A stretch of DNA of 64,000 bases from an uncultured Oscillospiraceae bacterium. GTDB taxonomy: Bacteria; Bacillota; Clostridia; Oscillospirales; Oscillospiraceae. Each line of letters begins with the position of its first letter. The stretch's first letter is position 1. Under the pieces are notes generated by a model. It searched no databases. It was not told the origin of the DNA and was given only the letters and a program-made list of their open reading frames with translations. The position numbers and the translations under genes were made by a program. The stretch lies in contig CANQHN010000010.1 of the NCBI GenBank assembly GCA_947623745.1, positions 1 to 64,000 of the forward strand. Direction: 5' to 3'. This document shows positions 1 through 8,273 of this stretch, piece by piece.

Positions 1-596
1 AGGTTGCGGGGGATGGAGCCCATCTGCTTGATGTTGCCCTCGGTGGTGTCGAAGTGGCCGTTGGAGGGGATGGTGAACACCTTGCCGGGGTGGCGCTTGG
101 CCAGGATGTTCTTCACGATCTCCATCAGCACGGACTCGGCCGCGCGGCCCTGCTGGATGATGAAGGCGTTGGGGCGCTCCATCTGGGCGGCGCCGCCGTT
201 GAACAGGCCGCCCTCGTACTCGCAGAGGTAGACCTGGTCCATCATCTTCTCCACGTCCCGGCAGTCGGTGCGCACCAGGTCGATGATCTTCTTCCAGTTC
301 TTCTCGCCGCCGCGCTCGAAGATGTCCCGGAAGGTGTCCAGCAGGACGTAGTAGCCGGTGTTGCGGCCGTAGGCCTCGTCGCCCAGGAACAGGGCCGCCC
401 ACTGCTGGTTGGTCATGGCGGTGGTGCCCGAGTCGGAGAGCATATCCACCGTCAACATACCAGCGGGGAAGGCGAACTCGTTGTAGTGGGTGGCCTTCAG
501 CACACGCTCACGCTGCTCGACGGTCACATTGGGGATGTCGCGGACCGCGAAGGTAAAGTGATGGGGTGCGGGAACGTTCAGGGGATACTCTTTCAT
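1..596 (-). CDS. tnaA: Tryptophanase/tyrosine phenol-lyase family beta-eliminating lyase (N-terminal part, cut by window edge)
   Basis: The first 198 codons of a gene that continues past the left edge of the window. The start ATG (594-596) follows a strong GGAGGT site. The visible protein resembles the N-terminus of PLP-dependent beta-eliminating lyases: LSDSGTTAMTNQQWAALFLGDEAY (about residues 52-75) matches the conserved LTDSGT-AMS-QWAG-MGDEAY block, and IIQQGRAAESVLME matches the PTHQGRGAENLLS block. The family splits tryptophan, tyrosine or cysteine-like amino acids into ammonia, pyruvate and the side chain (indole, phenol or sulfide), passing through 2-aminoacrylate. Between those blocks it is longer than the classical E. 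coli enzyme, so this is a divergent subgroup. The PLP lysine is outside the window and the substrate cannot be fixed. It lies 241 bp downstream of ridA on the same strand, behind a structured leader. Confidence 0.78.
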   Translation of the reverse strand, partial: MKEYPLNVPAPHHFTFAVRDIPNVTVEQRERVLKATHYNEFAFPAGMLTVDMLSDSGTTAMTNQQWAALFLGDEAYGRNTGYYVLLDTFRDIFERGGEKNWKKIIDLVRTDCRDVEKMMDQVYLCEYEGGLFNGGAAQMERPNAFIIQQGRAAESVLMEIVKNILAKRHPGKVFTIPSNGHFDTTEGNIKQMGSIPRN

Positions 597-603
597 TTTC
601 TGT

Positions 604-719
604 TACCTCCATTTGATCTGGCGCGGGAAGCGCCGTATGTTGTGGAGGTACCCCGGTCGTCGGCTGCTGCCTCTCCTAAGAGGGGCGTTGCAGGGCTCCC
701 TCGCCCCTGCCGGTCCCTC
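604..719 (-). promoter_or_regulatory. Structured leader before the lyase gene with a Shine-Dalgarno-masking stem
   Basis: Read on the minus strand, TACCTCCA (643-650) is perfectly complementary to TGGAGGTA (604-611), which holds the lyase ribosome binding site. The loop between them carries a second perfect hairpin, GGCGC/GCGCC (620-624 with 630-634). Upstream are competing stems: AGGGGCG (681-687) with CGCCCCT (702-708), against GCAGGG/CCCTGC and a CCTCT-TAGG-AGAGG hairpin that use overlapping bases. Mutually exclusive stems plus a masked ribosome site suggest translational control. The ligand or trigger is unknown and no known riboswitch family is recognised. Confidence 0.5.
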
Positions 720-782
720 TCAACAGCACTCGACTGGCGGACAGTACCTTGGACAGCGCCGCGCGGCCCATTTCCAGGTCAT
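720..782 (-). CDS. Possible Trp-containing leader peptide (20 aa)
   Basis: A mini-ORF between ridA and the lyase gene would encode MTWKWAARRCPRYCPPVECC, with Trp at positions 3 and 5 and a Cys/Pro-rich tail. In Gram-negative tna operons a short Trp-containing leader peptide (TnaC) controls tryptophanase expression, so position and content are suggestive. Against it, I see no convincing Shine-Dalgarno before the ATG, the peptide does not resemble TnaC in sequence, and short ORFs arise by chance in GC-rich DNA. Treat it as a hypothesis. Confidence 0.22.
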   Translation of the reverse strand: MTWKWAARRCPRYCPPVECC

Positions 783-837
783 AGGGCGTTGCCCGTGGAA
801 AACGGACCGTTTGCGCGGCCCGCGCTGGGGTACGGTC

Positions 838-1215
838 TTACTTGGCGGCGATGACCTCGATCTCCACCATCGCGTCCTTGGGCAGGCGGGCGACCTCCAC
901 CGCTGAGCGGGCGGGGTAGCTGCCCTCGGTGAAGAAGGTGGCGTACACCGCGTTCATGGCGGCAAAGTCGTTCATGTCCTTGAGGAACACGGTGGTCTTG
1001 ACCACCTGGTCCATCGACACGCCGGCCTCGGCCAGGATGGCCTTGGCATTGGTCAGGGACTGCTTGGTCTGCCCGGAGATGTCCGCGGGGAAGGCCCCGG
1101 TGGCGGGGTCCAGAGGCAGCTGGCCCGAGACGAAGATCAGGCTGCCCAGGTCGATGGCCTGGGAGTACGGCCCGATCGCCGCGGGGGCGTTCTGCGTGCT
1201 GATAATTTTTTTCAC
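838..1215 (-). CDS. ridA: RidA family reactive intermediate/imine deaminase
   Basis: 125 aa, the normal length for the RidA/YjgF/UK114 family. It hydrolyses reactive enamines and imines such as 2-aminoacrylate to ketoacids and ammonia, usually as a cytoplasmic homotrimer. Family signatures visible are GPYSQAI near residue 15, [10 protein letters not shown] near 28-37 and the C-terminal block [22 protein letters not shown], including the Arg that binds the substrate carboxylate in characterised members. The GTG start at 1213-1215 is preceded by AAGGAGGTTTTAAGC. It is promoter-proximal to the beta-eliminating lyase gene, whose reaction releases 2-aminoacrylate, so a detoxifying or product-finishing role in the same pathway is likely. 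Confidence 0.95.
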   Translation of the reverse strand: MKKIISTQNAPAAIGPYSQAIDLGSLIFVSGQLPLDPATGAFPADISGQTKQSLTNAKAILAEAGVSMDQVVKTTVFLKDMNDFAAMNAVYATFFTEGSYPARSAVEVARLPKDAMVEIEVIAAK

Positions 1216-1245
1216 GCTTAAAACCTCCTTCTCTTATTGATATAT

Positions 1246-1274
1246 AATCTATCACAACTAAAAATTTTTGTCAA
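1246..1274 (-). promoter_or_regulatory. Vegetative promoter for ridA-lyase operon
   Basis: On the minus strand TTGACA (1269-1274) is followed by 17 bp and TAGATT (1246-1251). It sits about 30 bp upstream of the ridA start in AT-rich DNA and faces away from the regulator promoter at 1406-1434. Confidence 0.65.
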
Positions 1275-1405
1275 TCGGATTTATGCAATTTGGATGATTT
1301 ACTATTTTGCGGGCGGCGTTTTTATGTATTTTTACAACGAACTTTACACGGGCTTAACGGACGACTCTGATGAAGAATTTTTTCTACAATAATTTATTAT
1401 TACAA

Positions 1406-1434
1406 TTGACAAACGGGCCAGCCTAATGTATAAT
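1406..1434 (+). promoter_or_regulatory. Consensus vegetative promoter for the YheO/DauR-like regulator
   Basis: TTGACA (1406-1411), 17-bp spacer, TATAAT (1429-1434), a perfect sigma-A match about 50 bp before the ATG at 1487. Confidence 0.85.
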
Positions 1435-1486
1435 ACTACAACATCTCTTTTGCCGGATATTATTTTTAATAGAAAGAGGCGATCTT

Positions 1487-2176
1487 ATGGCCAATCCGTA
1501 TCTACAGCCGTACATCAAGCTGACCGAATTTCTTGGCCTCGCCCTCGGCCCCGACTATGAGATCGCTCTGCATGATTTGACGGACAAGAACCACTCCATC
1601 ATCGCGATTGCCAACAGTCAAATCAGCGGCCGAACAGTCGGGGCCCCCTTGACCAACGTAGCCCTCCAGGTCCTGATGGACAAGAGCTACGAGCGCCAGG
1701 ACTACCGCCTGCACTACCAGGGCCTGTCCGCCAGCGGGACCACTCTGCGCTCCTGCACCTACTATATCAAGCAGGACCAGAAGCTCATCGGGATGCTGTG
1801 CATCAACTTTGACGACAGCCGCTACCGCGCCGCGGTGGACAACTTCCTGCACCTGTGCCACCCCCAGGCCTTCCTGGACGGGGAGCTGGCCCCCGGCGCC
1901 GGCGCCGCCGGCCCCCCCAAGGCGCCCCAGTCCACCACCGAGAGCTTCCACAACTCCATCGGCGCGGTGGCCGGCGACGCGGTGGAGCAGAAGCTGGAGC
2001 GCATGGGCCTGCAGGCCGAGCGCCTGACCCCAGAGGAGCGCATCCAGATCATCTCCGATCTGGAGCAGGAGGGCATTTTCCTGCTCAAGGGCGCGGTGAA
2101 GGACGTGGCCGCCGCCCTGCACTGTTCCCAGGCCAGCGTGTACCGCTACCTGGCCCAGATCAAGAAGGAGAACTGA
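1487..2176 (+). CDS. YheO/DauR-type PAS-HTH transcriptional regulator
   Basis: 229 aa. Residues about 8-118 match the YheO-like PAS domain (PYIKLTEFLGLALGPDYEIALHDL near the start). Residues about 175-226 match the DauR-type helix-turn-helix (LTPEERIQIISDLEQEG, then FLLKGAVKDVAAALHCSQASVYRYLAQIK). A Pro/Ala/Gly-rich linker near 135-155 joins them. Characterised relatives (DauR) regulate D-arginine catabolism; the ligand here is unknown. The gene is transcribed divergently from ridA and the lyase, which suggests it controls that amino-acid-degrading operon. ATG start with AAAGAGGCG upstream. Confidence 0.85.
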   Translation: MANPYLQPYIKLTEFLGLALGPDYEIALHDLTDKNHSIIAIANSQISGRTVGAPLTNVALQVLMDKSYERQDYRLHYQGLSASGTTLRSCTYYIKQDQKLIGMLCINFDDSRYRAAVDNFLHLCHPQAFLDGELAPGAGAAGPPKAPQSTTESFHNSIGAVAGDAVEQKLERMGLQAERLTPEERIQIISDLEQEGIFLLKGAVKDVAAALHCSQASVYRYLAQIKKEN

Positions 2177-2200
2177 ACTATATTTAAGGAGGCGCGCACA

Positions 2201-2968
2201 GTGATCTCTCCCCTGACCCCGTCCGAGCTCCCGGCCTTCACCGCCGCGTGCGCCTTCGAGCGCATCTTCGGCTCCAGGGTCCTCACCGCCCTGCGCCTCT
2301 GGGGGCTGGAGGGGGAGGCGGAGTTCTTCCTGTGCCGGAGGGACGGGGACCCCGCCGCCGCGCTGTGCCTGGAAAACGGGGTGCTGACCGTCGCCGCCGA
2401 CGGCAGGGTCGACCCGGCGGAGATCGCGCAGCTGGTCCGGGACCGGCGCGCCGCCGAGGTGGATACGGACTACGCCCTGTGTGCCGGGCTGCACGCCGTT
2501 TTGGGCGGGGAGTTGGACACCTGCGACTTCATGGCCTACCGGGGCGCCCCCATCCCGGAGGACGGGCTGGTCATGCGCCCCGCGCAGCTGCCCGCGGTGT
2601 TCGGGGTGCTCCAGCGCAGCCACGAGTACTATCGGACACATCTGAAATATACCCCCTGGGCCGCCGACTGGCAGCGCAGGCTGGACGCCGGGCTGTCGGA
2701 GCTGTACCAGCTGGAGCTGGACGGACAGACAGTGGGCGCGGGCGGCATCTCCTCGGAGGACGACGCCTGCGGTGTCATCGCCTCGGTGGCAGTGGTGCCG
2801 GAGTACCGGAACCGGGGCCTGGGCAGCTCTATCACCAGATATCTGGCCCGGCGCATCCAGGCCAAGGGCAAGACCCCCTGCCTGGTGGCGGGGTACGAGG
2901 GTGTGGCCAGGCTGTACCGCGGCCTGGGCTTTGAGGCCGTCGGCTGCTGGGGGGAGCTGTACCTGTGA
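2201..2968 (+). CDS. GNAT family N-acetyltransferase
   Basis: 255 aa, GTG start preceded by AAGGAGGCG. The C-terminal half (about 125-255) carries a GNAT fold signature: ASVAVVPEYRNRGLGSSITRYLARR is the beta4/alpha3 acetyl-CoA pyrophosphate loop (R/Q-x-x-G-x-G/A), followed by CLVAGYEGVARLYRGLGFE, the usual beta5/alpha4 ending. The N-terminal half is not recognisable. It starts 24 bp after the regulator gene on the same strand, and its stop overlaps the next start by 4 bp (GTGA), so the three are probably cotranscribed. The acceptor is unknown. Confidence 0.85.
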   Translation: MISPLTPSELPAFTAACAFERIFGSRVLTALRLWGLEGEAEFFLCRRDGDPAAALCLENGVLTVAADGRVDPAEIAQLVRDRRAAEVDTDYALCAGLHAVLGGELDTCDFMAYRGAPIPEDGLVMRPAQLPAVFGVLQRSHEYYRTHLKYTPWAADWQRRLDAGLSELYQLELDGQTVGAGGISSEDDACGVIASVAVVPEYRNRGLGSSITRYLARRIQAKGKTPCLVAGYEGVARLYRGLGFEAVGCWGELYL

Positions 2969-3621
2969 AGAAGCACTATCTCCGCCGCCTGCTGATCCTG
3001 GCGGGCGGACAGGTGGTCAGCGCCGTGGGCATCACCATGATGCTCCAGGCCAACGTGGGGCTGGAGGCGTGGAGCGTGCTCCAGCAGGGCATGTCCAAGA
3101 CGTTCGGCATCACCTACGGCACCGCCGCTATGATCGTGGGGGCCGCCGTCATCGCCGTGGCCTTCCTGTGCGGGGAGGGGTTCGGCATCGGCACCCTGTC
3201 CAACATCGTGATCTGCCCCATGCTCATTGACCTGCTGCTGGCCCTGGGCTGGGTGCCGCTGATGGAGAATTTCTGGGCCGGGCTGGCCATGCTGCTGGCC
3301 GGCATGGAGCTGCTGGCCCTGGGCACCTGGATGTATATGCTCAGCGCCCTGGGCGCCGGGCCCCGGGACGCGCTGATGGTGGTGCTGGCCCGGATGACCG
3401 GCCGGTCCGTGGGCCTGTGCCGGGCCAGCGTGGAGCTGCTGGCCATTGTGGTGGGGTTCTTCCTGGGCGGCCAGGTGGGCGCCGGCACCGTCATTTCCGC
3501 TGTGGGGCTGGGGACGCTGTTTAACGTCAACTTCCGCCTGCTCCATTTCCAGGCGGTACAGCTCCACCAGGAGAATTTGGCTGAGACGCTGCGCAACCTG
3601 CGCGGCGGATGTAGGGAATAG
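2965..3621 (+). CDS. YczE/YyaS/YitT-like integral membrane protein
   Basis: 218 aa, GTG start inside the stop of the preceding gene. About five hydrophobic segments span the protein. The opening GGQVVSAVGITMMLQANVGLEAWSVLQQGMSKTFGITYGTA and the segment LGAGPRDALMVVLARMTGRSVGLCRASVELLAIVVGFFLGG are typical of the YczE/YyaS family (DUF161-like half repeats). The family is a membrane protein of unknown transport function. A bidirectional terminator follows. Confidence 0.8.
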   Translation: MKKHYLRRLLILAGGQVVSAVGITMMLQANVGLEAWSVLQQGMSKTFGITYGTAAMIVGAAVIAVAFLCGEGFGIGTLSNIVICPMLIDLLLALGWVPLMENFWAGLAMLLAGMELLALGTWMYMLSALGAGPRDALMVVLARMTGRSVGLCRASVELLAIVVGFFLGGQVGAGTVISAVGLGTLFNVNFRLLHFQAVQLHQENLAETLRNLRGGCRE

Positions 3622-3636
3622 AGCTCGGTAAAAGGA

Positions 3637-3680
3637 AAAAAGAGGTCCGCCGCGGGGTTCCCGCGGCGGACCTCTTTTGG
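3637..3680. terminator. Bidirectional terminator between convergent genes
   Basis: Near-perfect inverted repeat of about 18 bp per arm (AAAGAGGTCCGCCGCGGG, GTTC loop, then the complement) ending in TTT on both strands. It separates the plus-strand YczE gene from the minus-strand ATPase gene. Confidence 0.85.
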
Positions 3681-3693
3681 TTTAAGGGAAGAA

Positions 3694-4848
3694 TCAGAAG
3701 CTGTAATTCTTGCAGACGGGGGCGCAGGCGTCGGCGGACTCCTTGTCGTACCACACCAGGTTGTTGCCGGTAGCCTTGTCGAACAGCTGGATCAGCCGGG
3801 GCTGGGTGGTGAACTTCACCTTGGCGCCCATGGACACGTCGGTTTTCAGGTCCACAGTGGGGATCACCATGACCACCTCGTCCTTATCGGAGCGGGCGTG
3901 GAGGTTGACCTCGGAACCCAGCATCTCGTTGACCTCAATGGTGGCCTCCAGCTCGCCGGAGCCCACGCTGATGTGCTGTGGACGGATGCCGGCCACGATG
4001 TCGCAGGGCTGCTGACCGTTCTGCTTCAGCGCCTTCTGCTGGAACTCGTCCAGCTTGAACTTGGCGTTCCGGATCTGGGCGTAGTAGGTGTCGCCCTCCT
4101 TGAGCAGCTTGCAGCCGTCGAAGAAGTTCATCACGGGCATCCCGATGAAGCCGGCCACGAACAGGTTCACGGGCTTGTCAAAGACTTCCTCGGGGGTGCC
4201 GATCTGGTTCACGAAGCCGTCCTTCATGATGACGATGCGGTCGCCCAGGGTCATGGCCTCGGTCTGGTCGTGGGTGACGTACATGAAGGTGGTGTTGATC
4301 CTCTGGCGCAGCTTGATGATCTCGGCCCGCATCTGGTTCCTCAATTTCGCGTCCAGGTTGGACAGGGGCTCGTCCATGAGGAACACCTTGGGGTCGCGGA
4401 CCATGGCCCGGCCAATGGCCACACGCTGCCGCTGGCCGCCGGACAGGGCCTTGGGCTTGCGCTCCAGGTACTGGGTGATGTCCAGGATCTCCGCCACCTC
4501 GCGGACCTTCTTGTCGATCTCGTCCTTGGGCACTTTTTTCAGTTTTAGGGCGAAGGCCATGTTGTCGTACACAGTCATGTGGGGGTACAGGGCGTAGCTC
4601 TGGAACACCATGGCGATGTCCCGGTCCTTGGGCTCCACATCGTTGCACAGCTTGCCGTCGATGTACAGCTCGCCGCCGGAGATCTCCTCCAGGCCGGCCA
4701 CCATGCGCAGGGTGGTGGACTTGCCGCAGCCGGAGGGGCCGACCAGGACGATGAACTCCTTGTCCGCGATGTGCAGGTTCACGTCGTGGACCGCGGTGAC
4801 GCCGCCGTCATAGACCTTCTTCAAGTTTTTGATCAATACCTCGGACAT
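3694..4848 (-). CDS. msmK: Carbohydrate ABC transporter ATP-binding protein (MsmK/UgpC type)
   Basis: 384 aa from the ATG at 4846-4848 (MSEVLIKNLKKVYDGG); an in-frame extension upstream looks untranslated. Walker A GPSGCGKST is at residues 37-45, then the Q-loop, the LSGGQRQRVAIGRAM signature, Walker B VFLMDEPLSNLDA and the H-loop MYVTHDQTEA. The C-terminal 140 residues form the MalK-type OB/TOBE regulatory domain (GIRPQHI). These ATPases energise sugar importers and are often shared by several permeases. It is the last gene of the minus-strand fructan locus, 193 bp after the GH32 gene, and probably powers the permease pair upstream. Ribosome site weak (GAAAG), which leaves the start slightly uncertain. 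Confidence 0.93.
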   Translation of the reverse strand: MSEVLIKNLKKVYDGGVTAVHDVNLHIADKEFIVLVGPSGCGKSTTLRMVAGLEEISGGELYIDGKLCNDVEPKDRDIAMVFQSYALYPHMTVYDNMAFALKLKKVPKDEIDKKVREVAEILDITQYLERKPKALSGGQRQRVAIGRAMVRDPKVFLMDEPLSNLDAKLRNQMRAEIIKLRQRINTTFMYVTHDQTEAMTLGDRIVIMKDGFVNQIGTPEEVFDKPVNLFVAGFIGMPVMNFFDGCKLLKEGDTYYAQIRNAKFKLDEFQQKALKQNGQQPCDIVAGIRPQHISVGSGELEATIEVNEMLGSEVNLHARSDKDEVVMVIPTVDLKTDVSMGAKVKFTTQPRLIQLFDKATGNNLVWYDKESADACAPVCKNYSF

Positions 4849-5041
4849 ACTTTCTGGCTCTGACAGCCGGGCCTCCGCCCAGACTGCCTCGCGGCCGCCC
4901 ACAGGGGGCGCGCCGCTTTACGACAGGTCTCCACACTGCCGCACCGCGAGCCGCACGGCTCTTTTTCCTCCTTTTTGTATGTGCGTTCCGCCCATGAGGT
5001 GGAGTGGACGGGCGCCATATGATTTTGGGTCGCTCAGATTT

Positions 5042-6526
5042 TCAGGGGATATTCAACTCGTATTTTTCCACATCTACCAGCACCGCGCCGTCGGCCTCAA
5101 AGCTGATGGAGTCCGCTGACTCCGGCGTGTAGATGATGAAGGTGGCCGCCTGTTCCCCGTCGTTGACGAACAGCTCCAGGCTGTGCCGGTCCATGACCAC
5201 CCGGAGCTTGATCTCGCCGTCCCGGGGCCGGACCAGGAAATCCCGGACGTGGACCACGTCGTACCGGATGCCGCAGCGGGTGCGGTCCACCCGGACGGTG
5301 GAGCAGTCGGGCTTGTAGCGGATGGTGGTGGCGTACTCGCCACTCTTGGCCATGTGGAGCTTGAACCAGTTGTAGCCCCGCCCGGCGGGGCGGACGTTCA
5401 CCGTCATGTCCAGCACCCGGCCGCTGACCCCCTGCATGTTGGTCTCGCTGGACACCAGCACGTCGCTGTACGCCACCCGGTGGCCGTGGAAGCGCTCCAG
5501 CTCCCGCACCGGGTTCTGGACCAGCCGGCCGTTCCGGATGGACAGCTCCCGGGGGAGGGTCATCTCCCCGAAGATGCGGGCGTTCATGGGCTGGCAGTTG
5601 GAGTTGGTCCAGTTCTGCATCCAGGCGATCATGATCCGCCGCCCGTCGTAGCTCTCCAGCGTCTGGGGGGCGTAGAAGTCGATGCCGTAGTCGATGGAGT
5701 GGACCTTCTCCCGCTGGAACTGGCGCTTCTCGGAGTCCCAGCTGCCCAGCAGGCAGATGGCGCCGTACCCCGCGTGGAACTCCAGGCCCAGAGCGGCCAT
5801 CTCCTGGGGGCTGGTGAGCAGCACCTGCTTGCCGTCCAGGGGGAAGAAGTCGGGGCACTCCCACATCCGGCCGTACTCGTTCCGGCAGGCGTCCAGGGTG
5901 GCGGCGTAGTGCCAGTGGAAGCCGTCGGGGCTCTCGAAGAGGAGGGCGGCCCCGCTGCCGTCGGCGGTGCGGTTGCCCACCACGCAGCGGTAGGTGCCGT
6001 CGGGCTCCAGCCAGAGCTTGGGGTCCCGGAAGTCCAGCATGCTGTTCCCTTCTGGCAGGTCCTTGCCGTCCAGCACCGGGTTGCCGGGGTACTTCTCGTA
6101 GTTGACTCCGTCGCCCACGGCCACGCACTGGGTCTGGTACTCCTCCATCACGCCGTCGGCCCGGCGGACGTGGTAGACGCCGGTGTAGAGCAGCAGCTGC
6201 CGCCCGTCGGGCATCTCCACCGCGCCGCCGGAGAAGCAGCCGCCGCGGTCGGCCTCGGTGTCCGGGGCCAGGGCCACGGGCAGCCGCTCCCAGCGGATGA
6301 AGTCCCTGGTTTTCATGTGTCCCCAGTGCATGGGGCCCCACTTGGTGGAGTAGGGGTGGTACTGGTAAAACAGGTGGTACTCCCCCCGGTAGCAGGAGAA
6401 CCCGTTGGGGTCGTTGATCCAGCCGATGCCGCCGGTGACATGGAACACGGGGCGCTCCGTGTCCGGGATGAAGGGCATATACCGGGCCTCAAAGTCCCGG
6501 GCCTGTTGCAGCTGTTCGCTGACCAT
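5042..6526 (-). CDS. Glycoside hydrolase family 32 beta-fructofuranosidase (sucrose/fructo-oligosaccharide hydrolase)
   Basis: 494 aa with the full GH32 catalytic set: WINDPNG at 36-42 (nucleophile Asp39), FRDP at 166-169 (transition-state Asp168) and the EC motif with acid/base Glu223 (MWECPDFF). A five-blade propeller followed by a C-terminal beta-sandwich fits the length. There is no signal peptide, so it acts in the cytoplasm on imported sucrose, sucrose phosphate or short fructans. ATG start after AGGAGGACCCGAAC. It follows the binding-protein gene by 32 bp, within the LacI-controlled transport operon, which argues for import of intact oligosaccharide and intracellular hydrolysis. Confidence 0.93.
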   Translation of the reverse strand: MVSEQLQQARDFEARYMPFIPDTERPVFHVTGGIGWINDPNGFSCYRGEYHLFYQYHPYSTKWGPMHWGHMKTRDFIRWERLPVALAPDTEADRGGCFSGGAVEMPDGRQLLLYTGVYHVRRADGVMEEYQTQCVAVGDGVNYEKYPGNPVLDGKDLPEGNSMLDFRDPKLWLEPDGTYRCVVGNRTADGSGAALLFESPDGFHWHYAATLDACRNEYGRMWECPDFFPLDGKQVLLTSPQEMAALGLEFHAGYGAICLLGSWDSEKRQFQREKVHSIDYGIDFYAPQTLESYDGRRIMIAWMQNWTNSNCQPMNARIFGEMTLPRELSIRNGRLVQNPVRELERFHGHRVAYSDVLVSSETNMQGVSGRVLDMTVNVRPAGRGYNWFKLHMAKSGEYATTIRYKPDCSTVRVDRTRCGIRYDVVHVRDFLVRPRDGEIKLRVVMDRHSLELFVNDGEQAATFIIYTPESADSISFEADGAVLVDVEKYELNIP

Positions 6527-6558
6527 GTTCGGGTCCTCCTGTCAGGGGAATTTCAGGT

Positions 6559-8256
6559 TTACTGCTGGGCGGCGGCGTAGCGCTGGTAGGCCTCGGTGTA
6601 GACCTGCAGCAGCTCCTGCATACCGCACTTGTTGTTCAGATGGTCGATGTAGGACTGCCAGGCCGCGTCGGTGATGCCGCCGTCCCGGATCCACAGGCCC
6701 TCCTGCTCGGAGAGGGCGGACTCGAAGTCGGCCTTGTACCGGTCGATGGTGTCCAGCTCGTCAGAGGTGAACACGCAGTCGACAGGGTAGACGCTGTCGC
6801 TGTCCACCTGGGGCATCCAGTAGTTGTACAGGTCCTCCAGGCGCTCGATGGCCCGGTCCTCCATGCGGAAGTTCTCCAGGTAGTACTTGGAGAGGATCAG
6901 CTTGGGTCCCCAGACCTCGTACTGGCCTTTCAGCTCGCCGGCGCCCTTGCCGAAGCGGGCCTGGGCCTCATCCTCGGTGATGGACAGCCACACGCCGTTC
7001 TCGTCCTGCTCGTTGAAGTACACGCCGATGGGGCCGTACTGCAGCTGCATGACGATCTCGCCGTCGTACCACTTGTCGAAGAACTTCAGCAGGTTGATGG
7101 GGCTCTGGCAGGCGGAGGTGATGGACAGCTGGCCGCTGTTGGTGCCGCCGCCGGTGCGGACGGTGACGTTGCGGGTGCCCTCATACTGGGTGCCCTCGGG
7201 GCCGGTGAGGACGGGCAGGAACACGTAGTCCTCGGAGTACTTGCCCATCAGCTCCTCGATGTACCACCAGGTGGACACGCCCACGTAGCCCTGCTGGCAC
7301 TTGGAGATCAGCTGGGAGTCGGTCTGGGAGAACATCTCCACGTCCATCAGGCCCTCGGCGTACCAGTTGTGGAAGTACTCCAGGGCGTCCCGGTAGTTCT
7401 GAGTGGTGCTGACGAAGCCCACGGAGCCGTCGCCCCACAGGGTCAGGTCGGCGCACACGTCATTGGGCCAGTTGGTGAAGCCGAAGCCGGAGTAGAAGAT
7501 GTTCTGGCCCCAGCACCACTGGTCAAAGCCGGTGGACATGGGGATGGTGCTGCCGGCGGCCGCGCCGTAGTAGGTGTGGGCCATATCGTTGTCCTTGAAG
7601 GCCTTCAGCGCGTCGTGCAGCTCATCCAAGGTGGTGGGGACGGGCAGGCCCAGCTCATCCAGCCACGCCTTGTTGATCATGGAGAACTGGGGGATGGTGT
7701 AGATGGAGTAGTCCTTCTCGGCGCCGATGCCGCCGGTACCCATCTGCTCGCCGGCGGGCAGACCGTAGATGCCGCCGTCCTCCATGGTGATGGCCGCCTT
7801 GACTTTGGGGTTGTCCTCCAGGATCTGATAGAGGTTGGGCATGATCTCAGGGGTGATGTAGGGGGCCAGGTCGATGAAGGCCCCGTCGTCCCCGTGGCGG
7901 GACAGGTCGTAGTTGTTGAAGCCCACGCCCAGGAAGGCGTCCGGCATGATGTTGCCGGCGATGCGGATGTTCACCTGCTCGGACAGGGAGTCGCTCATGG
8001 TGCTCCAGGAGATGTGGATGCCGCTGTCCTCCTGCAGCTGGTTGAGGACCTGGTTGTCCTCGTAGCCAGCGGACAGAGCGGACATACCGCCCATGATGGT
8101 GAACTCGGTCTGGTCGGTGTTGGGGTTCAGGGTGTGGGGCTCGGTGTTGTAGTTGGGGGATTTGGAGCCGCAGGCGGTCAGGCCCAGGACCATGCCCGCG
8201 GCCAAAACCAGGGCGGCGGTCCGTTTGACCCAGCCGTTCCATTGAATCTTACGCAT
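6559..8256 (-). CDS. Lipoprotein extracellular sugar-binding protein (LplA/LipO type)
   Basis: 565 aa. The N-terminus is a lipoprotein signal: positively charged start, hydrophobic stretch and lipobox LTAC with Cys29. The large size and the type of partner permeases match the LplA/LipO family of extracellular solute-binding proteins, which capture oligosaccharides at the outer face of the membrane. ATG start after AAAGGAGATAAGCGAA. It is third in the operon, 17 bp after the second permease. Family assignment is firm; the substrate is inferred from the GH32 gene next to it. Confidence 0.9.
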   Translation of the reverse strand: MRKIQWNGWVKRTAALVLAAGMVLGLTACGSKSPNYNTEPHTLNPNTDQTEFTIMGGMSALSAGYEDNQVLNQLQEDSGIHISWSTMSDSLSEQVNIRIAGNIMPDAFLGVGFNNYDLSRHGDDGAFIDLAPYITPEIMPNLYQILEDNPKVKAAITMEDGGIYGLPAGEQMGTGGIGAEKDYSIYTIPQFSMINKAWLDELGLPVPTTLDELHDALKAFKDNDMAHTYYGAAAGSTIPMSTGFDQWCWGQNIFYSGFGFTNWPNDVCADLTLWGDGSVGFVSTTQNYRDALEYFHNWYAEGLMDVEMFSQTDSQLISKCQQGYVGVSTWWYIEELMGKYSEDYVFLPVLTGPEGTQYEGTRNVTVRTGGGTNSGQLSITSACQSPINLLKFFDKWYDGEIVMQLQYGPIGVYFNEQDENGVWLSITEDEAQARFGKGAGELKGQYEVWGPKLILSKYYLENFRMEDRAIERLEDLYNYWMPQVDSDSVYPVDCVFTSDELDTIDRYKADFESALSEQEGLWIRDGGITDAAWQSYIDHLNNKCGMQELLQVYTEAYQRYAAAQQ

Positions 8257-8273
8257 TTCGCTTATCTCCTTTC

